A stretch of 64,000 nucleotides of DNA from Rhizobium sp. ICMP 5592 (GCF_009498525.1 NZ_QSNT01000003.1:1300222-1364221), one strand, 5' to 3'. Shown: positions 54,826-63,540, numbered from the stretch's first letter. Made by a program: numbers and translations. The notes: a model not told the origin generated them from the letters alone.

Positions 54826-56829
54826 ATGTTTTCCAACCCGGACCTCTATAAATTCATCTTCGGTCGGCTGACGCTCGACGCCATCCCCTACCACGAGCCA
54901 ATCCTCGTCGTGACCTTCATCGGCGTCGCAATCGGCGGCATCGCTCTTCTCGGCGCGCTCACCTATTTCCGCCTCTGGGGCTATCTCTGGACGGAATGGT
55001 TCACCAGCATCGATCACAAGAAGATCGGCATCATGTATGTCATCCTGGCGCTGATCATGCTGCTGCGCGGCTTTTCTGACGCGCTGCTGATGCGATTGCA
55101 GCAAGCGCTCGCCTTCAACGGTTCCGAGGGCTACCTGCCGCCGCATCACTACGACCAGATCTTCACCGCCCACGGCGTCATCATGATCTTCTTCGTGGCG
55201 ATGCCCTTCGTCACCGGTCTGATGAACCTCGTCGTGCCGCTGCAAATCGGCGCACGCGACGTCTCCTTCCCGTTCCTGAACAACTTCTCGTTCTGGATGA
55301 CGACGGCCGGCGCGATCGTCGTCATGATCTCGCTCTTCATTGGCGAATTCGCCAAGACCGGCTGGCTGGCCTATCCGCCGCTTTCCGGCATCGCCTATAG
55401 TCCCGACGTCGGCGTCGATTATTACATCTGGGGCCTGCAGGTCGCGGGTATCGGAACGACGCTTTCGGGGATCAATCTGGTCGCCACCATCATCAAGATG
55501 CGCGCGCCTGGCATGACTTTCATGAAAATGCCGGTCTTCACCTGGACGTCGCTCTGCACCAACATCCTGATCGTCGCCAGCTTCCCGATCCTGACCGCCA
55601 CGCTCGCGCTGCTGACCCTCGACCGCTACGCCGGCACGAACTTCTTCACGAACGACCTCGGCGGCAATCCGATGATGTATGTCAACCTCATCTGGATCTG
55701 GGGCCACCCAGAAGTCTACATCCTGATCCTGCCGGCTTTCGGCGTCTTCTCGGAAGTCGTCGCCACTTTCAGCGGCAAGCGCCTCTTCGGCTATGCCTCG
55801 ATGGTGTACGCCACCTGCGTGATCATGATCCTCTCCTACCTCGTCTGGCTGCATCACTTCTTCACCATGGGTTCGGGCGCCAGCGTCAACTCCTTCTTCG
55901 GCATCACGACGATGATCATCTCGATCCCGACGGGTGCGAAGCTGTTCAACTGGCTCTTCACCATGTATCGCGGCCGCATCCGCTACGAAGTGCCAATGCT
56001 GTGGACCGTCGGCTTCATGGTGACCTTCACCATCGGCGGCATGACCGGCGTCATGCTCGCGGTTCCGCCGGCCGACTTCGTGCTGCACAATTCGCTGTTC
56101 CTGATCGCCCACTTCCATAACGTGATCATCGGCGGCGTGCTGTTCGGGATGTTCGCGGGCGTCAACTACTGGTTCCCGAAAGCCTTCGGCTTCAAGCTCG
56201 ATCCCTTCTGGGGCAAGATGAGCTTCTGGTTCTGGCAGATCGGCTTCTGGTTCGCCTTCATGCCGCTCTATATCCTCGGCCTGATGGGCGTCACCCGCCG
56301 CGTCAGCCAGTTCGAAGATCCGTCGTTGCAGATCTGGTTCATCATCGCGGCTTTTGGCGCCGGATTGATCGCGATCGGCATCGCCTGCTTCCTCATCCAG
56401 ATCGGCGTCAGCTTCATGAAGCGCGAAGAGCTTCGCGACCACACCGGCGACCCCTGGAACGGCCGTACGCTGGAATGGTCCACCTCGTCGCCGCCGCCGA
56501 ACTACAACTTCGCCTTCACGCCGATGGTCTACGATCACGACGCCTGGTGGGACATGAAGAACCACGGCTACACGCGTCCGACCGAAGGATTCATCCCGAT
56601 CCACATGCCAAAGAATACCGGCACGGGCGTTATCCTCGGCGCACTTTCCATCGCCTTCGCATTCGGCATGATCTGGTACATCTGGTGGCTCGCCGCCATC
56701 ACGTTCGTCGCAATGATCGCCATTACGATCGGCCATACCTTCAACTATAAGCGCGACTTCTATATTCCCGCCGACGAGGTCGTGAAGACCGAGACCGAGC
56801 GTACGAAGCAGCTCGCAGGACAGGTATAA
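54826..56829 (+). CDS. cyoB: Cytochrome bo3 ubiquinol oxidase subunit I
   Basis: CyoB (667 residues) carries heme b, heme o3 and CuB and pumps protons across the inner membrane. Recognisable sites are TSIDHKKIGIMY at the N-terminus, FTAHGVIMIFFVAMPFVTGL with the heme-ligand histidine, IWIWGHPEVYILILPAFGVF with the CuB histidine and cross-linked tyrosine, VWLHHFFTMG with the paired CuB histidines, and HFHNVIIGGVLFG. Length and order match E. coli CyoB. It follows cyoA by 47 bases. Confidence 0.98.
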   Translation: MFSNPDLYKFIFGRLTLDAIPYHEPILVVTFIGVAIGGIALLGALTYFRLWGYLWTEWFTSIDHKKIGIMYVILALIMLLRGFSDALLMRLQQALAFNGSEGYLPPHHYDQIFTAHGVIMIFFVAMPFVTGLMNLVVPLQIGARDVSFPFLNNFSFWMTTAGAIVVMISLFIGEFAKTGWLAYPPLSGIAYSPDVGVDYYIWGLQVAGIGTTLSGINLVATIIKMRAPGMTFMKMPVFTWTSLCTNILIVASFPILTATLALLTLDRYAGTNFFTNDLGGNPMMYVNLIWIWGHPEVYILILPAFGVFSEVVATFSGKRLFGYASMVYATCVIMILSYLVWLHHFFTMGSGASVNSFFGITTMIISIPTGAKLFNWLFTMYRGRIRYEVPMLWTVGFMVTFTIGGMTGVMLAVPPADFVLHNSLFLIAHFHNVIIGGVLFGMFAGVNYWFPKAFGFKLDPFWGKMSFWFWQIGFWFAFMPLYILGLMGVTRRVSQFEDPSLQIWFIIAAFGAGLIAIGIACFLIQIGVSFMKREELRDHTGDPWNGRTLEWSTSSPPPNYNFAFTPMVYDHDAWWDMKNHGYTRPTEGFIPIHMPKNTGTGVILGALSIAFAFGMIWYIWWLAAITFVAMIAITIGHTFNYKRDFYIPADEVVKTETERTKQLAGQV

Positions 56830-56834
56830 GACCT

Positions 56835-57464
56835 ATGACGACCCAAACCGCACACGCTTCCAACGGCGGCGAAACGCCCGCCTTCTACCTGACCGAAGAG
56901 CATCATCCCGAAGGCAGCACAATGCTGGGCTTCTGGATCTACATCATGAGCGACTGCCTGATCTTCGCAGTCCTCTTCGCGACCTATGCCGTGCTCGGCC
57001 ACAGCTATGCGGCCGGCCCGTCGCCGGCCGACCTGTTCGACCTGCCGCTCGTCGCCGTCAACACGGCGATGCTGCTCTTCTCTTCCATCACCTATGGCTT
57101 CGCCATGCTGGCGATGGAGAAGAACAACAAGTCGGGAACGCTGGTCTGGCTTACCATCACCGGCCTGTTCGGCGCGGCCTTCATCTCGCTCGAACTCTAC
57201 GAGTTTCATCACCTGATCCTCGAAGGTGCCGGCCCGCAGCGCAGCGCCTTCCTGTCAGCCTTCTTCACGCTGGTCGGTACGCACGGTCTGCACGTCACCA
57301 CCGGTATCGTCTGGCTGATCACGCTGATGGTGCAGGTCAGCCGGTATGGCCTCATCGCGGAAAACAAGCGCCGCCTGATGTGCCTTTCGATGTTCTGGCA
57401 CTTCCTCGACGTCGTCTGGATCGGCGTGTTTTCCCTCGTCTACCTCATGGGAGTTCTCGGATGA
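56835..57464 (+). CDS. cyoC: Cytochrome bo3 ubiquinol oxidase subunit III
   Basis: CyoC (209 residues) is the five-span subunit III of the oxidase. The pattern MLGFWIYIMSDCLIFAVLFA, SLELYEFHHLILEGAGPQRS, FFTLVGTHGLHVTTGIVWL and MFWHFLDVVWIGVFSLVYL matches the family closely. It starts five bases after cyoB and its stop overlaps the cyoD start as ATGA. Confidence 0.97.
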   Translation: MTTQTAHASNGGETPAFYLTEEHHPEGSTMLGFWIYIMSDCLIFAVLFATYAVLGHSYAAGPSPADLFDLPLVAVNTAMLLFSSITYGFAMLAMEKNNKSGTLVWLTITGLFGAAFISLELYEFHHLILEGAGPQRSAFLSAFFTLVGTHGLHVTTGIVWLITLMVQVSRYGLIAENKRRLMCLSMFWHFLDVVWIGVFSLVYLMGVLG

Positions 57465-57865
57465 GCTCGAACGCAAATCATTCGCATCATTCCGGCGACG
57501 CCCACGGCCATGACCATCATGGTGGCCACGAAGCCGCGCACGGCACGTTCAAGAGCTACATGACGGGCTTCGTGCTTTCCGTCATCCTGACCGCCATTCC
57601 CTTCTGGCTGGTCATGGGCAAGGTTCTCTCCGATCCGGCCGTCACCGCAGTGATCGTCATGATCCTCGGCGCGATCCAGATCATCGTGCACATGATCTAC
57701 TTCCTGCACATGAACACCCGCTCCGAAGGCGGCTGGAACATGATGGCGTTGATCTTCACCATCGTTCTGGTGATCATCGCGCTTTCCGGCTCGCTCTGGG
57801 TCATGCATCACCTCAACGCAAACATGATGGTGATGTCGCCCGAGATGATGCGCAACATGCCGTAA
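57461..57865 (+). CDS. cyoD: Cytochrome bo3 ubiquinol oxidase subunit IV
   Basis: CyoD (134 residues) is the small three-span subunit needed for assembly. The core FKSYMTGFVLSVILTAIPFW, IIVHMIYFLHMNTRSEGGWN and a last span identify it. The first 28 residues are strikingly histidine-rich (NHSHHSGDAHGHDHHGGHEA), which is much more than in E. coli CyoD and may be a metal-binding extension. No cyoE (heme O synthase) follows; a SURF1 gene takes that place. Confidence 0.96.
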   Translation: MSSNANHSHHSGDAHGHDHHGGHEAAHGTFKSYMTGFVLSVILTAIPFWLVMGKVLSDPAVTAVIVMILGAIQIIVHMIYFLHMNTRSEGGWNMMALIFTIVLVIIALSGSLWVMHHLNANMMVMSPEMMRNMP

Positions 57866-57872
57866 TGACAAA

Positions 57873-57901
57873 GCGGCGGGCGTCTTTGGGACGTCCGCCG
57901 C
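57873..57901 (+). terminator. Hairpin between cyoD and the SURF1 gene
   Basis: GCGGCGGGCGTC and GACGTCCGCCGC pair with one mismatch around a short loop. It lies eight bases after the cyoD stop and may attenuate or protect the cyoABCD transcript. Confidence 0.45.
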
Positions 57902-57957
57902 TCCTTCCCGGCTTGCGATCCGCGCCGGGTTTTGCGCCTCCGATGGAGACCAGCGCC

Positions 57958-58722
57958 ATGACCGACACCCTCCCAAACATGTCCTCCGAAAAACCACGCT
58001 CGACGCTGAAGCTCGCCATCTGGGTGATCCTGCTGCTGCTATTGACCGCCATGCTCATCGGGCTCGGCACCTGGCAGGTTAAGCGGCTGTCCTGGAAGCT
58101 CGACCTGATCGCCCGCGTCGACGCGCGCGTTCATGCGGCACCCGTTGCCGCCCCCGGCCGGGCGGAATGGTCCGCCATCGATGCCGCCGGCTATGAATAC
58201 AAGCGCGTCCAGGTAACCGGCACCTTCCTCAACGACAAGGAAACGCAGGTCTATGCCTCGACCGTGCTCGGGCCTGGCTACTGGGTGCTGACGCCGATAC
58301 AAGAGGCGGACGGCACCATCATCGTCATCAATCGCGGCTTCGTGCCGACCGCCAAGCGCAATCCGGACACCCGCCCCGCCGGAGAGCTCGGCGGCGAGAC
58401 GACCGTCACCGGCCTGCTGCGGATCAATGAACCGAAGGGCACGCTGCTGCGTTCCAACGTGCCGGCCGAAGAGCGCTGGTATTCGCGCGACGTCACGGCG
58501 ATCGCCGAGGTGCGCGGCCTGCAGAACGTCGCGCCCTATTTCATCGACGCAGACGATACGAAAAACCCCGGCGACTTGCCGGTCGGCGGCCTGACGCAGA
58601 TCGCCTTCCACAACAGCCATCTGGTCTATGCCATCACCTGGTACGGGCTTGCCCTGATGACCTTGGGGCTTGCCGGCTATCTCGTCCGTTTCGAACGGCG
58701 GCGGGTCACAGCGAGCCGCTGA
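57958..58722 (+). CDS. SURF1 family cytochrome oxidase biogenesis protein
   Basis: SURF1/Shy1 proteins assist heme insertion into oxidase subunit I. The 254-residue product has two membrane spans (IWVILLLLLTAMLIGLGTWQ near the start and LVYAITWYGLALMTLGLAGY near the end) flanking a periplasmic domain with GTFLNDKETQVYA, GPGYWVLTPIQ and INRGFVPTAKRNPD. ATG at 57958 is preferred with GGAGA upstream; the frame is open from 57865 but that would translate the hairpin. Pairing with cyo genes is common in rhizobia. Confidence 0.92.
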   Translation: MTDTLPNMSSEKPRSTLKLAIWVILLLLLTAMLIGLGTWQVKRLSWKLDLIARVDARVHAAPVAAPGRAEWSAIDAAGYEYKRVQVTGTFLNDKETQVYASTVLGPGYWVLTPIQEADGTIIVINRGFVPTAKRNPDTRPAGELGGETTVTGLLRINEPKGTLLRSNVPAEERWYSRDVTAIAEVRGLQNVAPYFIDADDTKNPGDLPVGGLTQIAFHNSHLVYAITWYGLALMTLGLAGYLVRFERRRVTASR

Positions 58723-58728
58723 TCGTTA

Positions 58729-58806
58729 GAGCGCTTCAGCGCTCCAACTGATTGTTTCTACGCAATTCCGGACGGAAAACCGCCAACACACTTTTCCTGG
58801 AATTGC
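58729..58806. repeat. RIME-like repeat, copy 3 (two palindromes)
   Basis: GAGCGCT-TC-AGCGCTC at 58729-58744 forms the first palindrome; TACGCAATTCCGGACGG at 58759 to CTGGAATTGC ending at 58806 forms the second, near-identical to the copy at 22089-22136. It ends on the stop codon of the minus-strand phosphatase gene, which reads CTA at 58806-58808. Confidence 0.8.
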
Positions 58807-59372
58807 TATCTCACGACGTTCGGGAAACGGAGCTGCCAGCGACGGCCGTCGCTGGTCATCTCCACGATGCCAAGCGGCTCGACATCGATCGACCAGAAGG
58901 CCGAAGGCGGTGCTTGCAGCGCATGCAGGATGGCGGCGCGGATGACGGTCGCATGCGTGACCGCAACGGTGTGGCCGCCGTCACCGATATGGCCCTGCAT
59001 CCAGCCGCCGACACGCGCAAGGACCGAGGACAGCGCCTCGCCGCCATGCGGTGCCGCATCCAGATCCAGCATCCAGAGCGCCAGGGCTTCCGGATCGCGG
59101 TTATTGAGGTCGGCAATGCTCTTGCCCTGCCAACGGCCATAATCACACTCGCGGAAGGCAGGCTCGGCGATGCCGTCCAGCCCCAGCGCCGCAGCCGTCT
59201 GGCGAGCCCTGAGAGCCGGGCTGGACCAGGCCCAGTCCACCGATCCGAGCTGCTCGGCGAGAATCCGGGCCTGCTGCGCGGCCTTGGCCTCCAGTGGCTC
59301 GTCGGCCGGAAAACGGCTGTTGCGGTTGGCCTCGGTCGGCCCGTGGCAAACCCAGCTCAGATGCGCTTTCAT
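58806..59372 (-). CDS. Histidine phosphatase family protein with altered RHG motif
   Basis: A 188-residue member of the phosphoglycerate mutase-like/CobC superfamily. The phosphohistidine motif, normally RHG, reads CHG here (WVCHGPTEANR), so the preceding arginine is replaced by cysteine at residue 9; H10 and the other sites, SSPALRARQTA, ECDYGRW and VTHATVIRA, are retained. It sits back to back with the B12-riboswitch cbtBA unit, so a role in cobalamin metabolism (alpha-ribazole phosphatase-like) is possible. ATG at 59372 (MKAHLSWVCHG) is chosen; the upstream frame is low quality. Confidence 0.85.
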   Translation of the reverse strand: MKAHLSWVCHGPTEANRNSRFPADEPLEAKAAQQARILAEQLGSVDWAWSSPALRARQTAAALGLDGIAEPAFRECDYGRWQGKSIADLNNRDPEALALWMLDLDAAPHGGEALSSVLARVGGWMQGHIGDGGHTVAVTHATVIRAAILHALQAPPSAFWSIDVEPLGIVEMTSDGRRWQLRFPNVVR

Positions 59373-59471
59373 GATATTGGATTTCCCCGAACCGGATGCG
59401 CCGCAACCACCCTGGCGGGCAGACGGCGCGTTGATTGACAATCGTCTTTGCAGCCAGATATAAACTTAGAC

Positions 59472-59565
59472 TTACGGGTGTGGAAGCCGGTGAAATCCCG
59501 GCGCGGTCGCGCCACTGTAATCGACGGGCGGATACCGCCCCCAGAGAGCCAGACCCTTCCCGTAA
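59472..59565 (+). promoter_or_regulatory. Cobalamin riboswitch
   Basis: The closing stem pairs TTACGGG (59472-59478) with CCCGTAA (59559-59565). Inside are the conserved AAGCCGGTGAAATCCCGGC element, GCGGTCGCGCCACTGTAA and, near the 3' end, the B12-box core AGAGAGCCAGACC. It ends 46 bases before cbtB and should lower expression when adenosylcobalamin is plentiful. Confidence 0.93.
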
Positions 59566-59611
59566 AAAACCCTTCCGCAAATGGAACGCGCTTTTCTAAA
59601 GAGGGAATGAA

Positions 59612-59821
59612 ATGTCTGACACCGCATTCGCACCATCCGCGATCCCGACGCCGATCCCGCTCGGCCAAATCCTGCCCTGGGCGATCTTCGCCGGTCTTCT
59701 GATGCTGTTGGCGATCTACTTCGTCGGTGCCGAGGAAGGCGCGACGTCGCTGATCTCCGGCATGTATGTGCACGAATTCGTGCATGACGGCCGTCATCTG
59801 CTCGGTTTCCCCTGCCACTAA
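59612..59821 (+). CDS. cbtB: Cobalt transporter subunit CbtB
   Basis: A 69-residue protein with one membrane span (ILPWAIFAGLLMLLAIYFVG) and a histidine-containing C-terminus (YVHEFVHDGRHLLGFPCH) likely to bind cobalt. CbtB is predicted from comparative genomics to work with CbtA in cobalt uptake in B12-regulated operons. A GAGGGA ribosome site precedes the ATG; cbtA follows 12 bases later. Confidence 0.93.
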   Translation: MSDTAFAPSAIPTPIPLGQILPWAIFAGLLMLLAIYFVGAEEGATSLISGMYVHEFVHDGRHLLGFPCH

Positions 59822-59833
59822 GGGATCAGGAAC

Positions 59834-60574
59834 ATGGTTGGACGTCTTTTGCTCCGCGGCATGCTGGTCGGAGCGCTCGCTGGTATTCTTATTTTTATCT
59901 TCGCCCGCATCTTCGGAGAGCCGCTCGTCGATTGGGCGATCGGCTTTGAGGAAAAGGCCGCGCAAGCCGCCGGCGAAGCATCAGAGCCGGAAATCGTCAG
60001 CCGCGCCACGCAGGCGGGCCTCGGTCTCTTCACCGGCATCATGATCTACGCAACGGCGGTGGGCGGCCTCTTCGCCCTCGTCTTCACCTTCGTCTATGGC
60101 CGTGTCAGCCCGTTCGGAGCACGCGGTACGGCTGCATTGCTCGCCATCGCGGCGTTCGTGGCGATCTCGCTGGTTCCCGACCTCAAATATCCGGCCAATC
60201 CGCCGGCCGTCGGCAACCCAGATACGATCGGCGCCAGGACCGAACTGTTCTTCATCATGATCGTGGCGTCCATCGTCGGCATGATCGTCGCGGTGGGGTT
60301 CGGCCGCCGGCTGGCGGCGCGTTATGGCTCATGGAACGGCGCAATCCTTGCCGGCATCGGCTACGTCGTCTTCATCGCGTTGATCCAGTATCTGCTGCCG
60401 CCGATCAACGAGGTGCCGGAGCAGTTCTCGGCCATCGTGCTTTGGCAGTTCCGAATCACGTCGCTCGGGATGCACACCATCCTGTGGGCGACACTCGGCC
60501 TTGCCTTCGGGGCATGGGCGGAACGCGATCTGCCGCAGGTTCGCTATAATCGTCCGATCATGCGCCGGGCCTGA
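59834..60574 (+). CDS. cbtA: Cobalt transporter subunit CbtA
   Basis: A 246-residue membrane protein with about five to six hydrophobic spans, beginning LLLRGMLVGALAGILIFIFA. The loop DLKYPANPPAVGNPDTIGAR is a hallmark of the CbtA family, and LIQYLLPPINEVPEQF lies in a later loop. With CbtB it is thought to import cobalt for cobalamin synthesis; experimental proof is scarce. It is followed one base later by a gene of unknown function. Confidence 0.93.
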   Translation: MVGRLLLRGMLVGALAGILIFIFARIFGEPLVDWAIGFEEKAAQAAGEASEPEIVSRATQAGLGLFTGIMIYATAVGGLFALVFTFVYGRVSPFGARGTAALLAIAAFVAISLVPDLKYPANPPAVGNPDTIGARTELFFIMIVASIVGMIVAVGFGRRLAARYGSWNGAILAGIGYVVFIALIQYLLPPINEVPEQFSAIVLWQFRITSLGMHTILWATLGLAFGAWAERDLPQVRYNRPIMRRA

Positions 60575-60575
60575 G

Positions 60576-61241
60576 ATGACACGCTCAACACATCCCGCGC
60601 ATGGTTCTGTGCGCGGGAAATGTTTGATATGCGGTGGCGCACTGCTCTGGCTGATCTGCTTGATGGCACTGGGCTGGCCGATATCGGTGGCCGCTCATGG
60701 CGGCGGCTCGTCCGGGAGCCATGCCGGCATTGCGATACCAAGCCTGACGCATGGCGAAATGGCCGTGATCGATCCTTATTATGGGCGCGTCATCACCCTT
60801 GCCGCCGCGGCAACGGATACCGATGAGACCTTCCGTCGTGTTCTGAATTTCGCGCAGATCCAGCGCAGTTATTGCCTCTGGGGCGTGATGCCGGGAGGCA
60901 TCAGCGACGAGGAAAGCCCGTTCAACGAATGTTCGCACGCCTATCTCGCCGCCGCCAAGGCGGTGCTGCTGCGGATGCGGACGATGAAGGACGAAATGGT
61001 TGCCGCCGGCGATCTGGTTTCAGAGATCGACGCTGCTCTCGTGCGCAACAATCTGTCGCTCATTCTTTGCCGGTTCAGCGGCGAAAGTTTCAACACGGCC
61101 GATCTCATCCGGCCGAGACTTTCAGACATCGTCTTGCATGCCAAGAGCCTGGCGACGATCCTGATGGCGCTGCTGGCAGCCATGGCCGGCATGTGGTGGA
61201 CCGCGCGTGTTTTGCGGACAAGACCACTTCTGACAGAATAG
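60576..61241 (+). CDS. Unknown protein coupled to cbtBA, membrane-anchored
   Basis: A 221-residue protein I do not recognise. It starts one base after the cbtA stop, so it is surely in the same B12-controlled unit. It has an N-terminal signal or anchor (about 17-40, ending PISVAAHGGG), a histidine/glycine-rich patch after it (HGGGSSGSHAG), a mainly helical periplasmic region with cysteines at 100, 119 and 165, and a C-terminal membrane span (LATILMALLAAMAGMWW). It could assist cobalt binding or CbtA assembly; this is a guess from position. Confidence 0.8.
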   Translation: MTRSTHPAHGSVRGKCLICGGALLWLICLMALGWPISVAAHGGGSSGSHAGIAIPSLTHGEMAVIDPYYGRVITLAAAATDTDETFRRVLNFAQIQRSYCLWGVMPGGISDEESPFNECSHAYLAAAKAVLLRMRTMKDEMVAAGDLVSEIDAALVRNNLSLILCRFSGESFNTADLIRPRLSDIVLHAKSLATILMALLAAMAGMWWTARVLRTRPLLTE

Positions 61242-61281
61242 ACGATACCCCGCCGCGACTTGACGGCGGGGTATCTGGTTT

Positions 61282-61608
61282 TTACCAATCCCGGCGGCGC
61301 TCGCGCCAGCCATCGCGTTCCCATCGGTCGCGATGGGGGCGGTGGCCATACCAGCCACGCGGCGGTGGCGGCCGGTCATATCCCCAGCCGTAGCCGCGCG
61401 GCGGCCCCCAGCGGTTCGGTCGGCATTCACCCCAACGCGTCAGGTGCCAGCCGCGGCCGCAGGCATAGTCGACCTTGACGACCGGCGCCTCGGCCACCGT
61501 CCCGGCAACGGCGGGGATGGCCCCGGCAGCGGGAACAGGCATTGCTTCTGCCGAAGATACAGCCAGTCCACCGAGCACGGCAGCAATGGCAATTACAGAC
61601 AATCTCAT
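61282..61608 (-). CDS. Small secreted GCG_CRPN-type protein
   Basis: A 108-residue protein with a signal peptide (SVIAIAAVLGGLAVSSAEA). The mature part contains CGRGWHLTRWGECRPN, the GCG_CRPN-type motif, followed by a Gly/Arg/Trp/Tyr/Pro/His-rich tail (GPPRGYGWGYDRPPPPRGWY). Such proteins are common in rhizobia and of unknown function. It is convergent with the gene after cbtA and divergent from pit. Confidence 0.85.
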   Translation of the reverse strand: MRLSVIAIAAVLGGLAVSSAEAMPVPAAGAIPAVAGTVAEAPVVKVDYACGRGWHLTRWGECRPNRWGPPRGYGWGYDRPPPPRGWYGHRPHRDRWERDGWRERRRDW

Positions 61609-61886
61609 CTTGATAGACCCCTATCCAAGTCCCTTACACGCCGATTTAAAGCCCCGAGAGCTGAACGCCGGCTGAACCGAACAAGGCGTTTTCGGGGCGA
61701 AATCAGGATCTTGAACGGCAAGCTGCGACACTTCCCGCACATATTAGCGCTTAACGAGCAATGCGCTTTCGATGAGTGCGCTGCGCGCGCGGCCAACTGG
61801 CGCGGGAAGATCTCCGCATGCGTCACGAGAGGTTCATCAACCGCGCTTAAAGGGGAAATGTTATTCGCCACAGGGGAGAGCGTGAG

Positions 61887-63494
61887 ATGGTCGATGTCGC
61901 TTCAAGCAATGCGGAGGGTGGCAATGCCAATCATCCTATTCACGGCGCGGGCGGTTCCGCCAAGTGGTTCCTGCCGCTCTTCGGCCTGGTCGTGCTCGGC
62001 GGCCTTGGTTATGTCGGCTATGCCCTCGGCAATGATCTGGCCGAAGCCGCGACTGTCCCATGGATTCTGCTCGGCCTGGCGCTGCTGATCGCACTCGGCT
62101 TCGAATTCGTCAACGGTTTCCACGATACGGCCAACGCGGTCGCCACCGTCATCTACACCCGCTCGATGCCAGCGGAATTTGCGGTCATCTGGTCGGGATT
62201 CTTCAATTTTCTCGGCGTGCTGACCTCTTCTGGCGCCGTCGCCTTCGGCATTCTGGCGCTGTTGCCCGTCGAATTGATTCTGCAGGTCGGCTCCGGTTCC
62301 GGTCTTGCCATGGTCTTTGCGCTGTTGATCGCCGCGATCGTCTGGAACCTCGGCACCTGGTATCTCGGCCTGCCGGCATCGAGTTCCCATACGCTCGTCG
62401 GCTCGATCATCGGCGTCGGCCTTGCCAATCAGTTCCTTGCGCCTGCGGGCTCCGCCACCAGCGGCGTCGACTGGTCGCAGGCGAGCAGTGTCGGTCTGTC
62501 GCTGCTGCTGTCGCCGCTGATCGGCTTCGGTCTGGCGGCCTTGCTGCTCCTGGTCTCCAAGACGCTGATCCGCAACAAGGCGCTCTACGAAGCACCGAAA
62601 GGCAATGCACCGCCGCCAACGTGGATTCGCGCTTTGCTGATCTTCACCTGCACCGGCGTCAGCTTCGCCCATGGCTCCAATGATGGCCAGAAGGGTATGG
62701 GCCTGATCATGCTCATCCTGATCGGCTTGGTGCCGACCGCCTTTGCGCTCAACCGCACGCCCGACATCAACTATCTCGAAGCCTACAAGGCCGCCTCCAC
62801 GCAGGTCGAGACCGTCCTTGGCAAGTATGTGAAGCCCGGCGTCGCCGTGCCCGCCGATCCGAAGGCCGCCGTCAGCGACGCGGTGAAGAACAAGACCTGG
62901 ACCGACGCCACGACGCCGGCGTTGCAGGCCTATATCCATGCCACCGGTATCGAAATCGCTTCCTATCCTTCGGTCGAGAAGCTGCCGAACGGCCTGGTCG
63001 GCAACGTCCGCAACGACATCTACCTGATCGGCGAAGCCTTGAAGCTGATCGACAAGCGCAAGCTGCTGCCGATGGGCGCGGATGACCTGAAGGCGGTGAC
63101 GCAATATCACGCCGCCGTCGACAACGCGACGAAGTTCATCCCGCTCTGGGTGAAGGTTGCCGTGGCACTGGCGCTCGGCCTTGGGACGATGGTCGGCTGG
63201 AAGCGCATCGTCGTCACCGTCGGCGAAAAGATCGGCAAGACGCACCTGACCTACGGCCAGGGTGCTGCCGCCGAAGTCGTCGCCATGCTGACGATCGGCG
63301 CCGCCGACCATCTCGGCCTGCCGGTGTCCACCACGCATGTTCTGTCGTCGGGCGTCGCCGGCACCATGGCCGCCAACGGCTCCGGACTGCAATGGTCGAC
63401 CGTCCGCAACATGCTGATGGCCTGGATCCTGACGCTACCCGCCTCGATCGCACTTGCCTTCACGCTCTTCATCGTGCTTCGCCAGGTGTTCTGA
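61887..63494 (+). CDS. pit: Inorganic phosphate transporter, Pit family
   Basis: A 535-residue low-affinity phosphate permease. The duplicated family signature is visible in EFVNGFHDTANAVATVIYTR near residue 75 and SFAHGSNDGQKGMGLIMLIL near residue 260, with GLPASSSHTLVGSIIGVGLA and LPVSTTHVLSSGVAGTMAAN as paired later motifs. A soluble loop at about 290-410 splits the membrane halves, as in E. coli PitA. No clear PHO box was found in its 278-base upstream gap, although Pit is often PhoB-repressed in rhizobia. Confidence 0.95.
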   Translation: MVDVASSNAEGGNANHPIHGAGGSAKWFLPLFGLVVLGGLGYVGYALGNDLAEAATVPWILLGLALLIALGFEFVNGFHDTANAVATVIYTRSMPAEFAVIWSGFFNFLGVLTSSGAVAFGILALLPVELILQVGSGSGLAMVFALLIAAIVWNLGTWYLGLPASSSHTLVGSIIGVGLANQFLAPAGSATSGVDWSQASSVGLSLLLSPLIGFGLAALLLLVSKTLIRNKALYEAPKGNAPPPTWIRALLIFTCTGVSFAHGSNDGQKGMGLIMLILIGLVPTAFALNRTPDINYLEAYKAASTQVETVLGKYVKPGVAVPADPKAAVSDAVKNKTWTDATTPALQAYIHATGIEIASYPSVEKLPNGLVGNVRNDIYLIGEALKLIDKRKLLPMGADDLKAVTQYHAAVDNATKFIPLWVKVAVALALGLGTMVGWKRIVVTVGEKIGKTHLTYGQGAAAEVVAMLTIGAADHLGLPVSTTHVLSSGVAGTMAANGSGLQWSTVRNMLMAWILTLPASIALAFTLFIVLRQVF

Positions 63495-63540
63495 TCGACG
63501 GCCGCCCGGTCGAGGCGGTTTGAGCAATGCATAGCGAAAA

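Noticed and set aside
54805..56736. 643-codon minus-strand frame opposite cyoB
   Set aside because: Extremely Asp/Glu/Arg/His-rich antisense of cyoB, with no recognisable domain.
61609..61886. PHO box upstream of pit
   Set aside because: Only poor matches (CTGCGAC-N4-CCCGCAC) were found.
61902..63392. 496-codon minus-strand frame opposite pit
   Set aside because: Antisense shadow of the Pit transporter gene.
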